64,000 nt of DNA from Prorocentrum cordatum (Eukaryota; Sar; Dinophyceae; Prorocentrales; Prorocentraceae). The stretch lies in assembly GCA_963575745.1 (NCBI GenBank), contig CAUYUJ010003447.1:1064228-1128227 (forward strand). The letters are read 5' to 3'. Position 1 is the first letter of the stretch; every line of letters starts with the position of its first letter. Positions 23,044 through 33,491 of this stretch are shown here, one piece after another. The position numbers and the translations under genes are program-made. The notes below the pieces were generated by a model. That model was not told the DNA's origin, searched no databases, and saw only the letters and a list, made by a program, of their open reading frames with translations.

Positions 23044-24413
23044 TTATTCTGAGCGGCGCGCGCGCGTCGTCGCCCCCCCGGACTTCCTCGGCCCGTGGAC
23101 TGGCACGGCCAGAATCGCAATCGCCATCGGTGACTGCATTCGCCGGCCGCCGGGAATTCGCGCCAAAAAAACACGGCGGCAAGACGGGCCAGGGTCGCGC
23201 CAGTCCGCCGCCGAGGCCACCGTTCCCTCTATGGCGTCGCACTGCCCCTTGGTTGGCAAGGAGGGCCTGACCACCGAAGGAGCAGCATTGGCAGCGCGCC
23301 CCAGCAACGCTGCGCGCCAACCTCCGCGCCCTGTTTTGCCGCGCCCCATAAGACCGCATGCCGCATGCTGCGCGCCGCGCCCCAGGCAGCACGCGCGCCG
23401 CCTTCGCGGCCAGCAGCTCTGCGTCAACTCAGCGCCAGACCCTCGGTTACTAAACGCAAAGGGCCCGCGGCGCCTGGCGCGGCCCGCCAGCTGCCCACGC
23501 CGCTGCCCCCGACGCTCGCTTCGTCGCGTCGCGAATCCTGCCTTCCGACGACGCCGCCGAGCCCCCGAGCGGCCGCGGCGCCCGCCTGCTGCCCTCTGTT
23601 CTGGGCGAGGCCTAAAGCTCGCGAGGCTGGCGCTCACGATCGCGTCGCATTCTCCCATCGCGTGTCGGGCCTTGTCAAGAATGGCCGCATTCCTTGCGGC
23701 CGGCGAATGCTGGAATACCTTCTTGGCGATGTCGTCCGCGCACTTTGCGAGTGTCCGCGATGTCTCTCGTCGCGCGACAGGGCCCTTCGCCACCGACCTC
23801 TCGCCCGCGTCGCCGTGCCCCCTCCGCCGCGCCGTGGGCGGACCCCCCGCGAGGCCCTCTTTGCCGGCGAGAACCTGGGCATGCCGCATGCCTTTTGCGG
23901 TGTGTGGGGTGGGGGGGGGGGGGGGGGGGGCACTCGCGCGCGCCGCATGCGCAATGAAGCGGCGCTGAGATCCCTGGAGCGCACAAGATCAGCAAGTGCC
24001 CCTTCCCATGGAGAGCCAGCTCGCCGATGGGGGGCGGGCTTGTGACATGCGCCGTGTCCATTGGGGAGTCCGCGCAGGTGCACTGCGACTGCTTCAACTG
24101 GTGCGCAATCGCCATGGAGGCCGTCGCACCTGCCCCTCGCCCGCGTCCTTTCGCGGTGCCACGGCGCTCCGGAAGCAGCGGGGTCGGGTCGCCCAGCCCC
24201 GAAGCAGCGCGCAAATGACGCTCTTCCGCGCGGGGCACTCTTCGCTGACGAGCAACTTCTTCGGCGCAAATCAATGATGTCATGAGCTGCAGACAACCCA
24301 AATGCAGATTCGCCTCGATGGAAATGCTGTCCGTGTCGCCCACGCCCTTGCTCGCGGTGCCCCTGAAAGGGGCCCCATGCCATCCCGCAGATCTCCGCTA
24401 GCGGCGACTGCAC
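23044..24413 (-). pseudogene. Gene-like remnant of unknown function
   Basis: A 281-codon minus-strand frame (23044-23889) with KCADDIAKKVFQHSPAARNA and NAAPSVVRPSLPTKGQCDAI is preceded by other frames reading MTSLICAEEVARQRRVPRAE and MAIAHQLKQSQCTCADSPMD (around 24040-24340). These are not low complexity and have raised third-position GC (about 75-80% by inspection). They change frame, so the region looks like a decayed gene or retroelement in the long intron between the 26.4 and 16.7 kb sirtuin exons. I do not recognise a domain. Confidence 0.3.
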
Positions 24414-24469
24414 TGGACATGCATTCCTCTACGGTGTCGCCCAGAAGTGTTATTCCTGCTTTGTCTAGC

Positions 24470-25620
24470 TTACTTCAAGGGATGCGTCGGTCGCATGTTC
24501 TCAAGCAAAAACAAGGCGCTGCTGAAAGTCGACTGTCACGGGATCCCCAGGCTCTGGCATGCGGAAAAATCGTCGGGCACTTCTTGACAGTCAAGCTCTG
24601 ACCCAATCCTCGCCATTTCCAGCCGACTTGTGGCCCTGCAAACTTGCCCGGACCGTCTAGCTGCCTCGCGGTCCCGAATGTATTGTCCGATGGCCTCTCT
24701 GGTCTTGTGTCCCACCCGATTGCAGACTTTTCCATTTTTCGACACGAGATTGAAAAGAACTTCGTTTTTCTTCACTCGATACCCCATGCGGCTTCACGTA
24801 GGTCACGCTTTTACATGAGCACCGCCAGCCTCGCCCATCGAAGGCTTTTGTTGTTCACGTCGACGAAATGCGGCTCACATAACAACGCTCTGGCAATGTA
24901 CTCCATCTCCTTTTCCGTGCAAAAACAATGGACCACTGGTGTAGGCTGTCGTCCAGCAGCGTCCCCGCTGCGTCATTTTGTCAAAAAGGCGTTGAACGTC
25001 TCGAGGTTGCGGCCCCCGTGCCCAGTCAGCGTATCCCTTTTCCCACGTTTCTCTTTCCAGCCCATCATTGCTATCTCTGCGTGTTGCCAACATGTCGTAC
25101 AAGGTCTTCGCGTGTACCGGCGCATGGCCCGTCAACTCCTTGCCTGGAAATGATTGAAGCCTGCGCCCTAGCCGCAGTAGGTGGTGCAGCCTGCGTGCAG
25201 GCGCCCTTCCATGCCAAGGGTCCCATGATGTAGTCTAGTCTAGGTTTCACTCCGTTGCCGCCAAACCAGGTCGGCGCCGTCGTGTCAGCATACACCGCCA
25301 TCCCAAGCCGAAGGAACACTTCACGCATCTGTCCGCCCGCCCCCTTAGTGAAGTCCTTGGTGGCACCTGGTCACCTCCTCGCCGACGTACCCCAGCGACT
25401 TCAAGGAGCCTGCTCCGATACCGTCGCCCAGGTCTGTGGAAGTGAGCGGCAGGGAGGAGTGTGGCGCACGTAGAGGCACCTGGCCCAACCATTGTGTCAT
25501 TATTGTGCAGGTATCTCTGTAGTGAGTCCCCGCCCTGGTCGACCTCGGTTTGGCCAAATTGTACGCCGCGACAGCTGTGATGTCCATCGGACACATGTTT
25601 GCATCTGGCCGCTAACAATC
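24470..25620 (-). pseudogene. Decayed non-LTR retrotransposon (LINE) endonuclease relic
   Basis: Read on the minus strand, 25345-25596 contains MDITAVAAYNLAKPRS and LPLTSTDLGDGIG. A frame change near 25365 then leads to ATKDFTKGAGGQMREVFLRL, TTAPTWFGGNGVKPRLDYIM and GPLAWKG (to 25071). The order (a D-x-N-like motif, then PTW...R-L-D-Y-I) is that of the C-terminal half of the APE-type endonuclease of LINEs. After it come a Trp- and Arg-rich linker (24875-25135, RETWEKGYADWARG) and further broken frames to 24470. At least three frame changes are needed and no reverse-transcriptase catalytic motif is found downstream. It is a dead fragment inside a sirtuin intron, on the same strand. Confidence 0.6.
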
Positions 25621-26039
25621 GTCCTTGAAGGGGCGCTTGGCTGCAGATGGGTGCGATTCAACCGGCGCACCCACAGGAGCCTGCAACCAGCCGATTGGTT
25701 CGTGTATACTCCAGAACCCCGCCAGAATCAATTATGAGCCGCCCAGTGGCATCAGGCGGGAGTCCGTGCGTGTAGTGTGAGGGCGCGTTTCTCTGCGTGC
25801 TTACCAGCGCGAGGACATCGGAATTCGCAAACCTCGTCCGCTATGTCCTCGGCCCTGGACCCCAGCGCCGACAAGGGGGTTGAACACCCCGACGATTAGT
25901 GGCATCGTCCGCATAGACCTGCCAACGCTATGCGTGGCCGCGCACGTGGCAGCCGCAATCGCCCGCGCCGCAGCACGATTCCTGGTTGCGTTGGAGGGGC
26001 TGGGGACCCCCGCGTCGGTCCTGCATCTGGCTTGCGAAC

Positions 26040-26160
26040 GGGGACTAAGGACGAGGAGGAGGAGGAGGAGGAAAAGGAGGAGGAGGAGGGGAGGAGGAGA
26101 AGGAGGAGGAGGAGTGGAGATAAAGACGGAGAGAGAGAGAGAGAGACAAATAAAAAACGA
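26040..26160 (+). repeat. GGA/GA purine array
   Basis: aggaggagg passing into gagagagag. Confidence 0.85.
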
Positions 26161-26361
26161 ACAACAAAGAAAGACAGGGGCACAATCAGGATGTTGGGAA
26201 GGAGTTTGATGGTGTCACGCTGGTGTCTCTGGAGCTCCCTGGAGGTCCCCCCAGAGATCCCCCGGAGGCCTTCGGAGGCAGGAAGGGCAGCAAGCACGTC
26301 TACAAACCCTGACGCTCGAGGATCGAGAAAGAGAATAACGACGACGAGGGCGGCGTGTCGC

Positions 26362-26475
26362 CGCGATGCGGTCAGCGGTCGACGGCGTGTCGCACAGGGA
26401 GGTGCCGAGGGCCAAGCACAGGTCGCACTTCAGCTCCTCCAGGCGTCGGTGAATTGACGGGGACAACGACGACGC
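26362..26475 (-). CDS. Sirtuin gene, exon 6: DLCLALGTSL, NAD-binding motif
   Basis: A minus-strand frame opening at a TCGGAG|GCG acceptor reads SIHRRLEELKCDLCLALGTS and then LCDTPSTADRIA. This is the Sir2 signature D-L-x-L-x-L-G-T-S-L: the GTS binds the NAD ribose region, and the following segment with ADRI is characteristic of the algal subgroup. Joined after the 29.4-kb exon it places a short RLEEL helix between NEIHGSW and GTSL. That leaves no room for the two Cys pairs of the zinc ribbon of classical sirtuins. The acceptor region contains sequence related to repeat family C (tccagccgtggcgac in plus orientation). The 3' end is estimated at a GCG|GCGACA site; the next 8-12 residues expected before ALGLAVVS were not found. 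Confidence 0.85.
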
Positions 26476-27269
26476 CTCCGACGAGGGGAGTCCAGCCGTG
26501 GCGACATTGACGCTTCAGGAGGTCTAAAGCAGCGGAGAACGCCAGAACAACTCGATCCTCGACCCTCATCGGTCTTCCCTCCCCATCCCTCCGTTGTCGT
26601 TCCTTCCTCCGTGCTAGGAGGCGTTTGGAACAGAGACTGAAGTCGGGAGGCTTTCCCCGTGGTGGGTTGTTCGTTCCAGATCGTATATTGCTTGCCCTGG
26701 GGGGCGAAAGCAGCCCCGAAAGGTCAAAGTCATGTGAGGAATCGCCAGAGGTGTTGCTTCATTTGTTTCTTGAAGACAACACGACGCGTCGAATATCCAG
26801 CTCCCCCCCCGCACATGGAAGACATAGGGCACGGCTGATGGCATGCGACGATTGGTCTACCCTGGCCCGGTCTCCGGCGGATCCTGCCGTGGCGACAGAA
26901 CAAAAAAGCAACTCTTGCAGGGACGAAATCCCGCTTGGGAGGGGCGCCGCTGTCTCGACTGGCCCTCCTCGTTGGTCCCCTGACTTTGGAGGCCCTCTTT
27001 CTCGCCGTCGTGCTTCTCCAAAGCACCGAAGCAGGAGGAGCTCGTCCCCCCCCTCCTCCCAATCGTCCTCCCCTCGTCCTCTTCCCTCCTCGTCATCCTC
27101 TTCCCTATCCAGCGTAGTCAGTCTGACCACTTGCATGCTGCATAAATAGCAAGGCCACTGACATGCGAGGACAAGCCGAGCACACGCCGACCGTTGCCAT
27201 GCCCTCATTTCTGATGCGCCTGCTGGACACACTGAGAGGAAACGTTAGGGAGGTTACCGGCGCAGGAGG

Positions 27270-27440
27270 GAAAACAACGAGCTTGTATCGGGAATGCATC
27301 GCCGACAGATCGGCGATATGCCCCCGCTCCTCAATCCGCACGTTCCTGGACGCGGGGCGAGCTATCGGGACCCCATCGGCGACGAAAGGGCGACTGGGAG
27401 TCGCTGCGTCCCCCCCCTGAGCCCTTATCCCCCCCCAGCA
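27270..27440 (+). repeat. Family A dispersed repeat, copy 6
   Basis: Landmarks are gagcttgtatcgggaatgcatcgccgacagatcggcgatatgcccccg, aatccgcacgttcctgga, gagctatcgggaccccatcggcgacgaaagggcgactgggagtcg and cccccccctgagcc. The hairpin is intact. Confidence 0.8.
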
Positions 27441-27626
27441 ATGACCCTGGCTTTGCTCCGACGACGCAAGGGCAGGAGGACTCCTCCGCGCTCCTCGGCC
27501 AGCAGGGCGGCGAAGAGGTCCTCCCGCAGCGGCTCCCCGAAGCCCACCTCGACACCCGAGGCCCGCACGGTTGGAACTTCTGGGCAAACCACTGTCCGAC
27601 CCTCCTGGACAGGGAAGGTGCAAAGA

Positions 27627-27702
27627 CTGGTCTACTCTGTAAGAACGGTTTTTGTTGAAGGAAGATCTACCTTCAAAAAACCGTTCTTACAGAGTAGACC
27701 AG
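27627..27702. repeat. Long hairpin (inverted repeat, 27-bp perfect stem)
   Basis: The left arm 27627-27660 and right arm 27671-27702 are reverse complements. The outer 27 bases pair perfectly, a two-base bulge follows, then 4-5 more pairs and a 10-base loop (gaagatctac). Outside the stem, ggacagg (27607) and cctgtcc (27703) can pair again. It sits in the intron between the 29.4 and 26.4 kb sirtuin exons. Size and shape suit a foldback element or a small-RNA precursor; which of these cannot be told from sequence alone. Confidence 0.85.
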
Positions 27703-28044
27703 CCTGTCCTCCTTGCAGGAATGTGCCGCACAGGAGGGCCGAAGTCCTGGTCTTCGGCGCGGAATCCCGCAGAACGGAGCCCCGCAAAACCTCGACCCCG
27801 GGGACCGTGCACACTTCGACACGGAGTCCCGCAAAACGGGTGACATCGGTCCTCCCGGAGCGATCTCGTCGCCACATCCGGACTCCCCTCGGAATTCTCG
27901 AAACAGCGCGTCCCAGAAGAGGCCCTGGGGTCAACGGTGGGGTGGATGAGAGGCACGGGCGGGCCTCTGGAGCCGTGGCCCAAACTGCGCCATATCTGCT
28001 TCGCAGCACTCGCCACCGAAGAGGGGGACCAATAATAAGGAGGC

Positions 28045-28335
28045 TGGTGCGCATCATGGCCCAAGACATGTGCGCGGACGAGAGGGATACAGGGAACGTA
28101 TTGAAAGACAAATCCCGCGTTTCGCAAATCAGGCGCGACAAAAGAAGGGGGGGTGAAGAGAAGTGCACCTTTCACGCACCTCCAGGGTCGAGGAGACCCC
28201 TCGAGGGCCCCTGTCCTGCAACCCGCGACCCGCCCCCCACACATGGCCCCCCACACCATGACGAAACTCCCCAAAAAACAGGATGCCATGAAATCCAGAG
28301 AGCTATCATGGCCCTGGCCATGATATCCACCCCGT
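28045..28335 (+). repeat. Dispersed repeat family E, copy 1
   Basis: Landmarks are atcatggcccaagacatgtgcgcgg and, about 230 bases later, gatgccatgaaatcc-gag followed by tatcatggccctggccatga and tatccacccc. The second part contains a 10-bp palindromic stem (28304-28325). A second copy lies at 60525-60660. Confidence 0.65.
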
Positions 28336-28974
28336 CCTGGTTAGCCATCATCACCCTCCTAAACGCCCCCGACAGAGCATGTCCATTGCCCCAGGACCGT
28401 GACTGTCAGAGAACAGACTGGAGATGACCACGGATGCGTAAAACAAATCGGACCTGGGGTGCCCGAAGTTGCCTGGCGGAGCTGGTAGACAAAATACGGA
28501 GCCCAGTCCGAAATTCGGCGCGAACTCCCGCTGCGCTCTCACGAGAACAGGACCGTCAGCATCCTAACAATCAAAAAGCGGCGGCAAGCCCGAAGTCAGA
28601 CAAACTCGAGCCGCACGCTTCCCGAAACCCTCACATCCGATGATACGATGTTGCTCCATGCGCGGCCCCAGACGTCCCGACCCGTTTCCAGAAACCAGTT
28701 GCTGGTTCCAAACCCAGATTCCATATGTTATGTTGCCCGTACTCGGAAACGGGTCCTAGGAGCCGAAATCGAGGAGAACGCCAGAACTGAAAACAATGTA
28801 TTGACCGAGACCTGGGAAGGAATAGCCGGCCCCGGGGACGGGACGAAAGCTCTGTGGCCTACGGATGGGTGCAATAGGGTGACGCAATAGAGGGCGACGG
28901 TGCGAGCACGGGAGGCCAACGTGAGTCTTCAACGATCCTGACCAGTCCGACCCTGCGGGCCCAGCAGCGGTGGG

Positions 28975-29060
28975 CACGCGGTCCTCCTCCTTCTCCTCCT
29001 CCTCCTCCCCCTCCTCCACCCCTTCCCCTCCTCTCCCTCCTCTCCCTCCCCTGCATTCCA
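28975..29060 (+). repeat. CTC-rich array
   Basis: Imperfect ctcctcctc run. Confidence 0.8.
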
Positions 29061-29386
29061 ATGCCGCTTCCCGTTTCCCCGGTCTCTCTCCCACAAGATA
29101 TGCGGGTACGCCGTCTGGCGCGAGGAACGCATCACCCAATCTCAGTATCGTTTACCCGATCTCCATCCCCATCCCCATCCCCATCCCGAGTCCCACAATC
29201 TCACTGCCCCAATTGGGGATGTACCCCTTGAAACCCGAAGAGAACAGCCTATATCCCCATCTGGGGTGATAGATCGGCCGGTGGGGCCCAGCCCACGCTG
29301 GTGGGGATGGGCATCGGTTAATTGATACTCACAACCGCGAGCTTAGGCCTCGCCAGGATCGATGCAGGCGGTCCCCCGCTGCCCAC

Positions 29387-29437
29387 CGTGGGGTTCGCGG
29401 GGTCGAACCACGAGCCGTGAATCTCGTTCACGAAGGC
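29387..29437 (-). CDS. Sirtuin gene, exon 5: NEIHGSW, catalytic histidine
   Basis: The 51-base exon (17 codons, phase 0) follows a pyrimidine-rich acceptor ccctctccccacatggag|GCC and reads AFVNEIHGSWFDPANPT. It ends at an ACG|GTGGGC donor. The His in EIHG is the catalytic residue of Sir2 enzymes (the family pattern is E-x-H-G). The following SWFDPANP replaces the zinc-ribbon start of classical sirtuins and matches a pattern I know from algal Sir2 proteins. Joined to the exon before it, the sequence is RAGVPQ-AFVNEIHGSW, the usual spacing from the QN motif. Short, strongly biased codon use and phase agreement support it. Confidence 0.88.
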
Positions 29438-29984
29438 CTCCATGTGGGGAGAGGGCCCTCGCCAAAATCGACGTCTTGGCCATTGTCGTCAGAGGGGGGG
29501 AAAGAGAGGGAGAGAGAGAGAGAGAGAGAACAACGGACAACAAAAACAGCGGCAGGAGGGCGAAAAGTGGAGGACACTGAAATGGAATGGAGTTTGCAAC
29601 AAAAAGAAACAAATCACTTCCGACTGGGCTCACATCCTTCCCCTCACAATCCTCCTCAAACCGGGCGGCGGGCGGCCGCCTGAGTTCAGGAGTCGAAGCT
29701 GGGGAGTGTCCGAACTTGCTGCGTTGGCCTGAGGAGGGCGAGAAGAATTGGGGTTCGGGGGAGACCGAGGGAGAGAAGAGGGACCTGAGTCGCCGCACGC
29801 TCCGACGACTGCCCCACACCCCGTCCTCTCCGCCGTGCGCTGGCTTGCTGCGGTGTCTCTCGCTCCCCCTTCAACTCCTCCCCGTGTCCGCGTCTGCTCG
29901 GAAATTCTGAGTTTCCCATTCCTCCTCTCCCCAGAAAGCGACCATGGAGGCCTCCCACATGGGGCCAGAACATTATTACGGGGT

Positions 29985-30135
29985 CCGAGAATTACGCTGC
30001 ATCGCCGATGCGTCGGCGGTGTATCAGCGACCGAGGGATGTAGAAAAACGATCGCCAGATCACAGCGTATAGCCTGTGCACAGCTGACACGGCGCGATGC
30101 TCCGACCCTTTCTGCTCCTGCCCAGTACGGGAGGC
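29985..30135 (+). repeat. Family B dispersed repeat, copy 1
   Basis: Landmarks are acgctgcatcgccgatgcgtcggcggtgtatc, atcgccagatcacagcg and cacggcgcgatgctccgaccctttctgctcctg. The last block is shared with the copy at 55905-56075. A related start without the end block lies at 31790-31900, which also shares the flank ggaggYctcccacatggggcca. Confidence 0.6.
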
Positions 30136-30334
30136 CTGAACAAGGACCCCATCCAAGGATTGGCTCTGGCCAGGAGGTCTCGAGGCGGATCACAGTCGTG
30201 GCCACGAGGGCGACCCTCGGGAAGCTCACGAGCAGGAGAACTGAAGATCGAGGTTCTTGGCAGCGTGTCAGGCCCCGCTGGGTGGAGACTGTCGGGATGA
30301 TCCTCCCTTCCTGGGGACAACGACATGGGTGAAC

Positions 30335-30495
30335 TGGCTTATGGGGGAAAAATATCGAGCTGGAATCGGCGATCCATCGCCGATGGATAATCCGCAGGTT
30401 CCTGGGCGGGGTGGGCTGTCGGGCTGTCGGGCCCCCAGCGAGGCGATCAGGGGTCGACCCCTGAGCCTATCCCTCTGAACGTTGCCCCCGACGCG
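30335..30495 (+). repeat. Family A dispersed repeat, copy 7 (shortened)
   Basis: Landmarks are aaaatatcgagctggaatcggcgatccatcgccgatggataatccgcaggttcctgggcggggtgggct, ggtcgacccctgagcctatccc and aacgttgcccccga. The second hairpin arm is deleted. Confidence 0.75.
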
Positions 30496-30816
30496 CCCTC
30501 GAACGACGAGACGGCGACCACGGCGTCGGTGGGGGCGGCGACGACGGCAGCGATCACGGCGGCGTCTGCGGAGACGGTGACTTTCGGCCAGAATCCGCTC
30601 AAGAGGTGCTCCTGGAGAGCCCGTTCGGGGCCACCTCCCTCCGAGACGCGCGCCGAGCCGTGGCGGCGACGTGGGCCCCCAGAGGCCTCCGGAGGCCTCT
30701 CAAGCGAGGGCGGCGGCCGGCCGGCACTCCGAGCAGCGACGTGCCTGGAGCGACGGAGTCGTGAGGCGGCGGCGGCGTCGGCGGCCGCGGCCGCCGCGGC
30801 GGCGGCCGCGCCACGC

Positions 30817-30918
30817 CTGCGGGACGCCGGCGCGCTGCGGCAGCCCGTCGTGGTTCTGCTGCACCCAGCCGTGCAGCAGCCCCGCCGCCCGCATAGCTTC
30901 CAGCGCGCGGTGCCCGGC
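30817..30918 (-). CDS. Sirtuin gene, exon 4: QQNHDGLPQRAG motif
   Basis: The exon is 102 bases, 34 codons, phase 0. It opens at a GGCAACAG|GCC acceptor and reads AGHRALEAMRAAGLLHGWVQ then QNHDGLPQRAGVPQ. The QN-x-DG-L segment is the central Sir2 signature that holds NAD and the acyl-lysine channel (canonical form Q-N-x-D-x-L-H-x-x-A-G). The HDGLP variant and the preceding HRALxAMxxAGLLHxWVQ helix are those of the algal subgroup. The 3' border is GCAG|GCGTGG, a GC donor. Flanking sequence on both sides is decayed GGC/GCC repeat, which makes the sharp protein match stand out. This is the strongest single exon of the gene. Confidence 0.92.
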
Positions 30919-30929
30919 CTGTTGCCGCC

Positions 30930-31110
30930 CCGAGGTGGCGACGACGAGGCGGCGGCGGCGACGACGAGGCGGCGGCAACGGGGGCGGCGGCGGCGACGGC
31001 GACGACGAGGCGGCGGCGGCGGAAGCGGTGACGACGAGGTGGCGGCGGCGACGGCGGCGACGGCGGCATCGACGAGGCGGCGGCGGAGATGGCGGCGGCG
31101 GCCAGGAGGC
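30930..31110 (+). repeat. GGC/GAC trinucleotide array
   Basis: Imperfect cggcggcgacgacgag repeat immediately upstream of the exon in transcript direction. Confidence 0.8.
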
Positions 31111-31599
31111 GGCGGCGGCGGATATGGGCGGCAGCGTTGAAGCGACGACAGCGGCCACATCGGAAGAACCGGTGCGATGCGACGACAAGGCAATGGCGCG
31201 GCGCGGCGAGGGCGATGCCAGCGGCGGCGAGGACGGCGGTAGCGGCGGCGATAACGATGGCCAAAAACAGCACTTCTGCAAATGCCAATGCCTCTCGGAC
31301 ATCGCGACATCTACATGATTGAGACAACCACTACGACGACAATGTTCATCCCCCTTCTCGCTCATCGTCCAACATCCTCTTCAAGTCCCGCCTCTTTCCC
31401 TTTCTGCTCGCCATGAGAGTTGAGAGAAAGGGGGGAGAAGAGTGGGACGATGACAAGGAACAGAGTGGATCGTGAGATGAGATGGCGGAAGAACAAGAGG
31501 GTTGGCAATTAGCCTGCCGAATAACCCAACCCTGTACGTCTGCGTGTAGCGCAAGTTGTTACCCAAACTTCATACTTCGCGCCGCGGGGCAATGTTGTG

Positions 31600-31800
31600 G
31601 CAGCGCCATGCACCATGCGGTCGCGCCCACTGGAACCATCGCTGGAGCCCCCTACGGGTCGCTAAACGGGTGAGAGGCGTGTAAAAATTGGCGCGGCGGT
31701 GCCAAGCGATCGCTCCCACTGGGACCGTATCTGGGGCTCCCCAATGGATACGAAACATGTGACGGTGTGCCGAATTGGGCGCTGGAGGTCTCCCACATGG
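31600..31800 (+). repeat. 91-bp tandem repeat (family F, locus 2)
   Basis: tcgcgcccactggaacc at about 31621 and tcgctcccactgggacc 91 bases later, with ggagcc-cctacgggtc and gtgtaaaaattgg-gcg/gtgccgaattgggcg. It is related to 1735-2025 by length and motifs. Confidence 0.55.
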
Positions 31801-31824
31801 GGCCAAAACGTCAATGGTCAAACC

Positions 31825-32270
31825 TCATCGCCGGTGCATCGGCGACGGCGTGATAAGCTCAAGATCGCGACGCATCGCCGATACATCAACCATCACCGGC
31901 GCGACGATTCTTCGATCCATCTGATCCGTCCCCTTTGGGAGTCGCGAGCTGTTTTTCGGAGGGCCTGTCGAGACATCGGAGGCTCTCCCGCCCAGCCCGA
32001 ATCCCCTCAAACTGAACCCCCTAGACCAACACATCCCGAGGTCCAGCCCGACCTGTTCTCGAATCTGGTCCAGCCGTGGGAGGGCCGCCGTGATCTCCAC
32101 TGGCCCTCCTCCGACCGTGGCTATCAGTCGGCCGAGCAGTAGTCCAAATCGGAGCACCCGTGCTGTCGCTCCGAAGCTCTCGGTAACACGCAAAACCCCG
32201 TCAAGAACGTTTGAAGACCCTGCGCTGTCCATCTCCACAATATCCTGCTCCACCTGCCACGTAATCCTCG
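31825..32270 (-). pseudogene. Gene-like frame of unknown function
   Basis: A 142-codon minus-strand frame contains EQDIVEMDSAGSSNVLDGVL, TESFGATARVLRFGLLLGRL and AALPRLDQIREQVGLDLG, which is protein-like and not repetitive. It starts just after a possible CAG|G acceptor (gtggcag|gtggag). Third-position GC is moderate (about 65%). Its place between sirtuin exons 3 and 4 does not correspond to any part of the Sir2 fold, so it is more likely a nested relic or an unrelated exon. Confidence 0.3.
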
Positions 32271-32699
32271 CCGTTATCTTTTTTCCTCTTCCTCTTCCTC
32301 CTCGTCCTCCTTCTCCTCCTCCCCCACCTGATTCCCACCACTATCATTCTATCCTCGTCCTCGCCCTCTGCAATCGTCCATCTCCTAGTCCTCCTTGTCC
32401 TGTGCCACCACATCTCCCGCCGAATGTCAGCTTGCGATTGATAAAAGCAAACCGCGCGCGTGATTGAAAGAATGGCTTCACTGCTCGGGCAAATCGCAGG
32501 GGTGCGCCCGCCAAATGCAAACACACCATCGCCACCTACTATAATCGTCCATCTCCTCCTCCCTCTCCTCCTCATCTTTCCCACCTCCCTCCAAATGTTC
32601 TGGACTCCTTCCTGACACGCGCTGGATACGCTCCCAACCGGAACCCACAGACGCTCGCAACACTGACCTTCCCCCCGAAATGCGTCGTTCAAAGCACAC

Positions 32700-32845
32700 G
32701 GAACGAGTCCGATGCATCGGCAGCGTCGGCAATGCATCGGCGACGTCGGAATGAAGAAAGCCGGGCTCCAAATCGAGGCCATATCGCCGAGGACATCGGC
32801 GATGCGGCGCGACGCTCCCTGGCAACATCGGATCCTCCCACTCCT
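32700..32845 (+). repeat. Family B dispersed repeat, copy 2
   Basis: gtccgatgcatcggcagcgtcggcaatgcatcggcg, atatcgccgaggacatcggcgatgcggcgcgacgctcc. Same orientation as the copies at 29985 and 55905. Confidence 0.65.
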
Positions 32846-33136
32846 CCTACTCCTCCTAGATCCTCATCCTCGGCCTCAAAAGGCGAACGCGGGGAAGGGC
32901 AGAAGCATCGGGCATCGGTGCCCCCTCCTCACCTGACCCCCACCCCTTGCCCCCCGCGCGCTGCGCGTCCCTCCTCCTCCTCCTCCTCCAACTCCTCCAC
33001 GGGCCTCCTCCTCTTCGATCCTCGACCCTCCTGGAGCCTCTTCCCTCCTCCTCGATCCACGACCCTCCCTCCTCCTCGATCCACGACCCTCCCGCCTCCT
33101 CGATCCCCTCCTCCATCCTCGATCCTCCCCGCGCGC

Positions 33137-33237
33137 CGTCGGCTGCAGCGCGGGCCAGTCCCTCTCGGGCCGCGGGTCCTTCGGCGGCGGAGGGGACAGG
33201 GCCGGGCGGGCCAAGGCGGGCCGCCCGGGGAGCACGG
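33137..33237 (-). CDS. Sirtuin gene, exon 3: linker ending in LQPT
   Basis: The 101-base exon follows a CGCCCAG|CC acceptor (the only one of the set not followed by G) and ends at CCGACG|GCGCGC, a GC donor. It reads VLPGRPALARPALSPPPP and then KDPRPERDWPALQPT. In this Sir2 subgroup the segment between the GAG-x-S motif and the HRAL helix is variable but ends in Q-P-T or P-T before the helix, which is what is seen: LQPT joins AGHRALEAM. Two leading bases and 33 codons keep the frame between its neighbours. The Pro-rich part is poorly conserved, so the 5' border is less certain than the 3' one. Confidence 0.7.
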
Positions 33238-33289
33238 CTGGGCGACCGGCGCCCACGGGCCACGCGGACCGCGACGGAGACGCCGCCAT

Positions 33290-33460
33290 CGACCGCGACG
33301 AAGACGACGTCGATGACGACGCCGACGCCATCGACGCCGCCGACGCCGCCGACGTCACCACCACAGACGACGTAATCGCCCACAACGACGGAGACGACGT
33401 CGAAAACGACGTCGATGACAACGCCACAGGCGCTATCGAAGACGCCATCGACGACGAAGA

Positions 33461-33491
<31 letters not shown>

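Noticed and set aside
25880-25960. YADDA string resembling an RT catalytic motif on the minus strand
   Set aside because: It lies on the wrong side of the endonuclease relic for a LINE and has no surrounding RT motifs.
29385-29450. tRNA-like cloverleaf on the minus strand (7-base anticodon loop, ggttcgacc T-loop)
   Set aside because: There is no proper acceptor or D arm and no T at position 33; the sequence is the NEIHGSW sirtuin exon.
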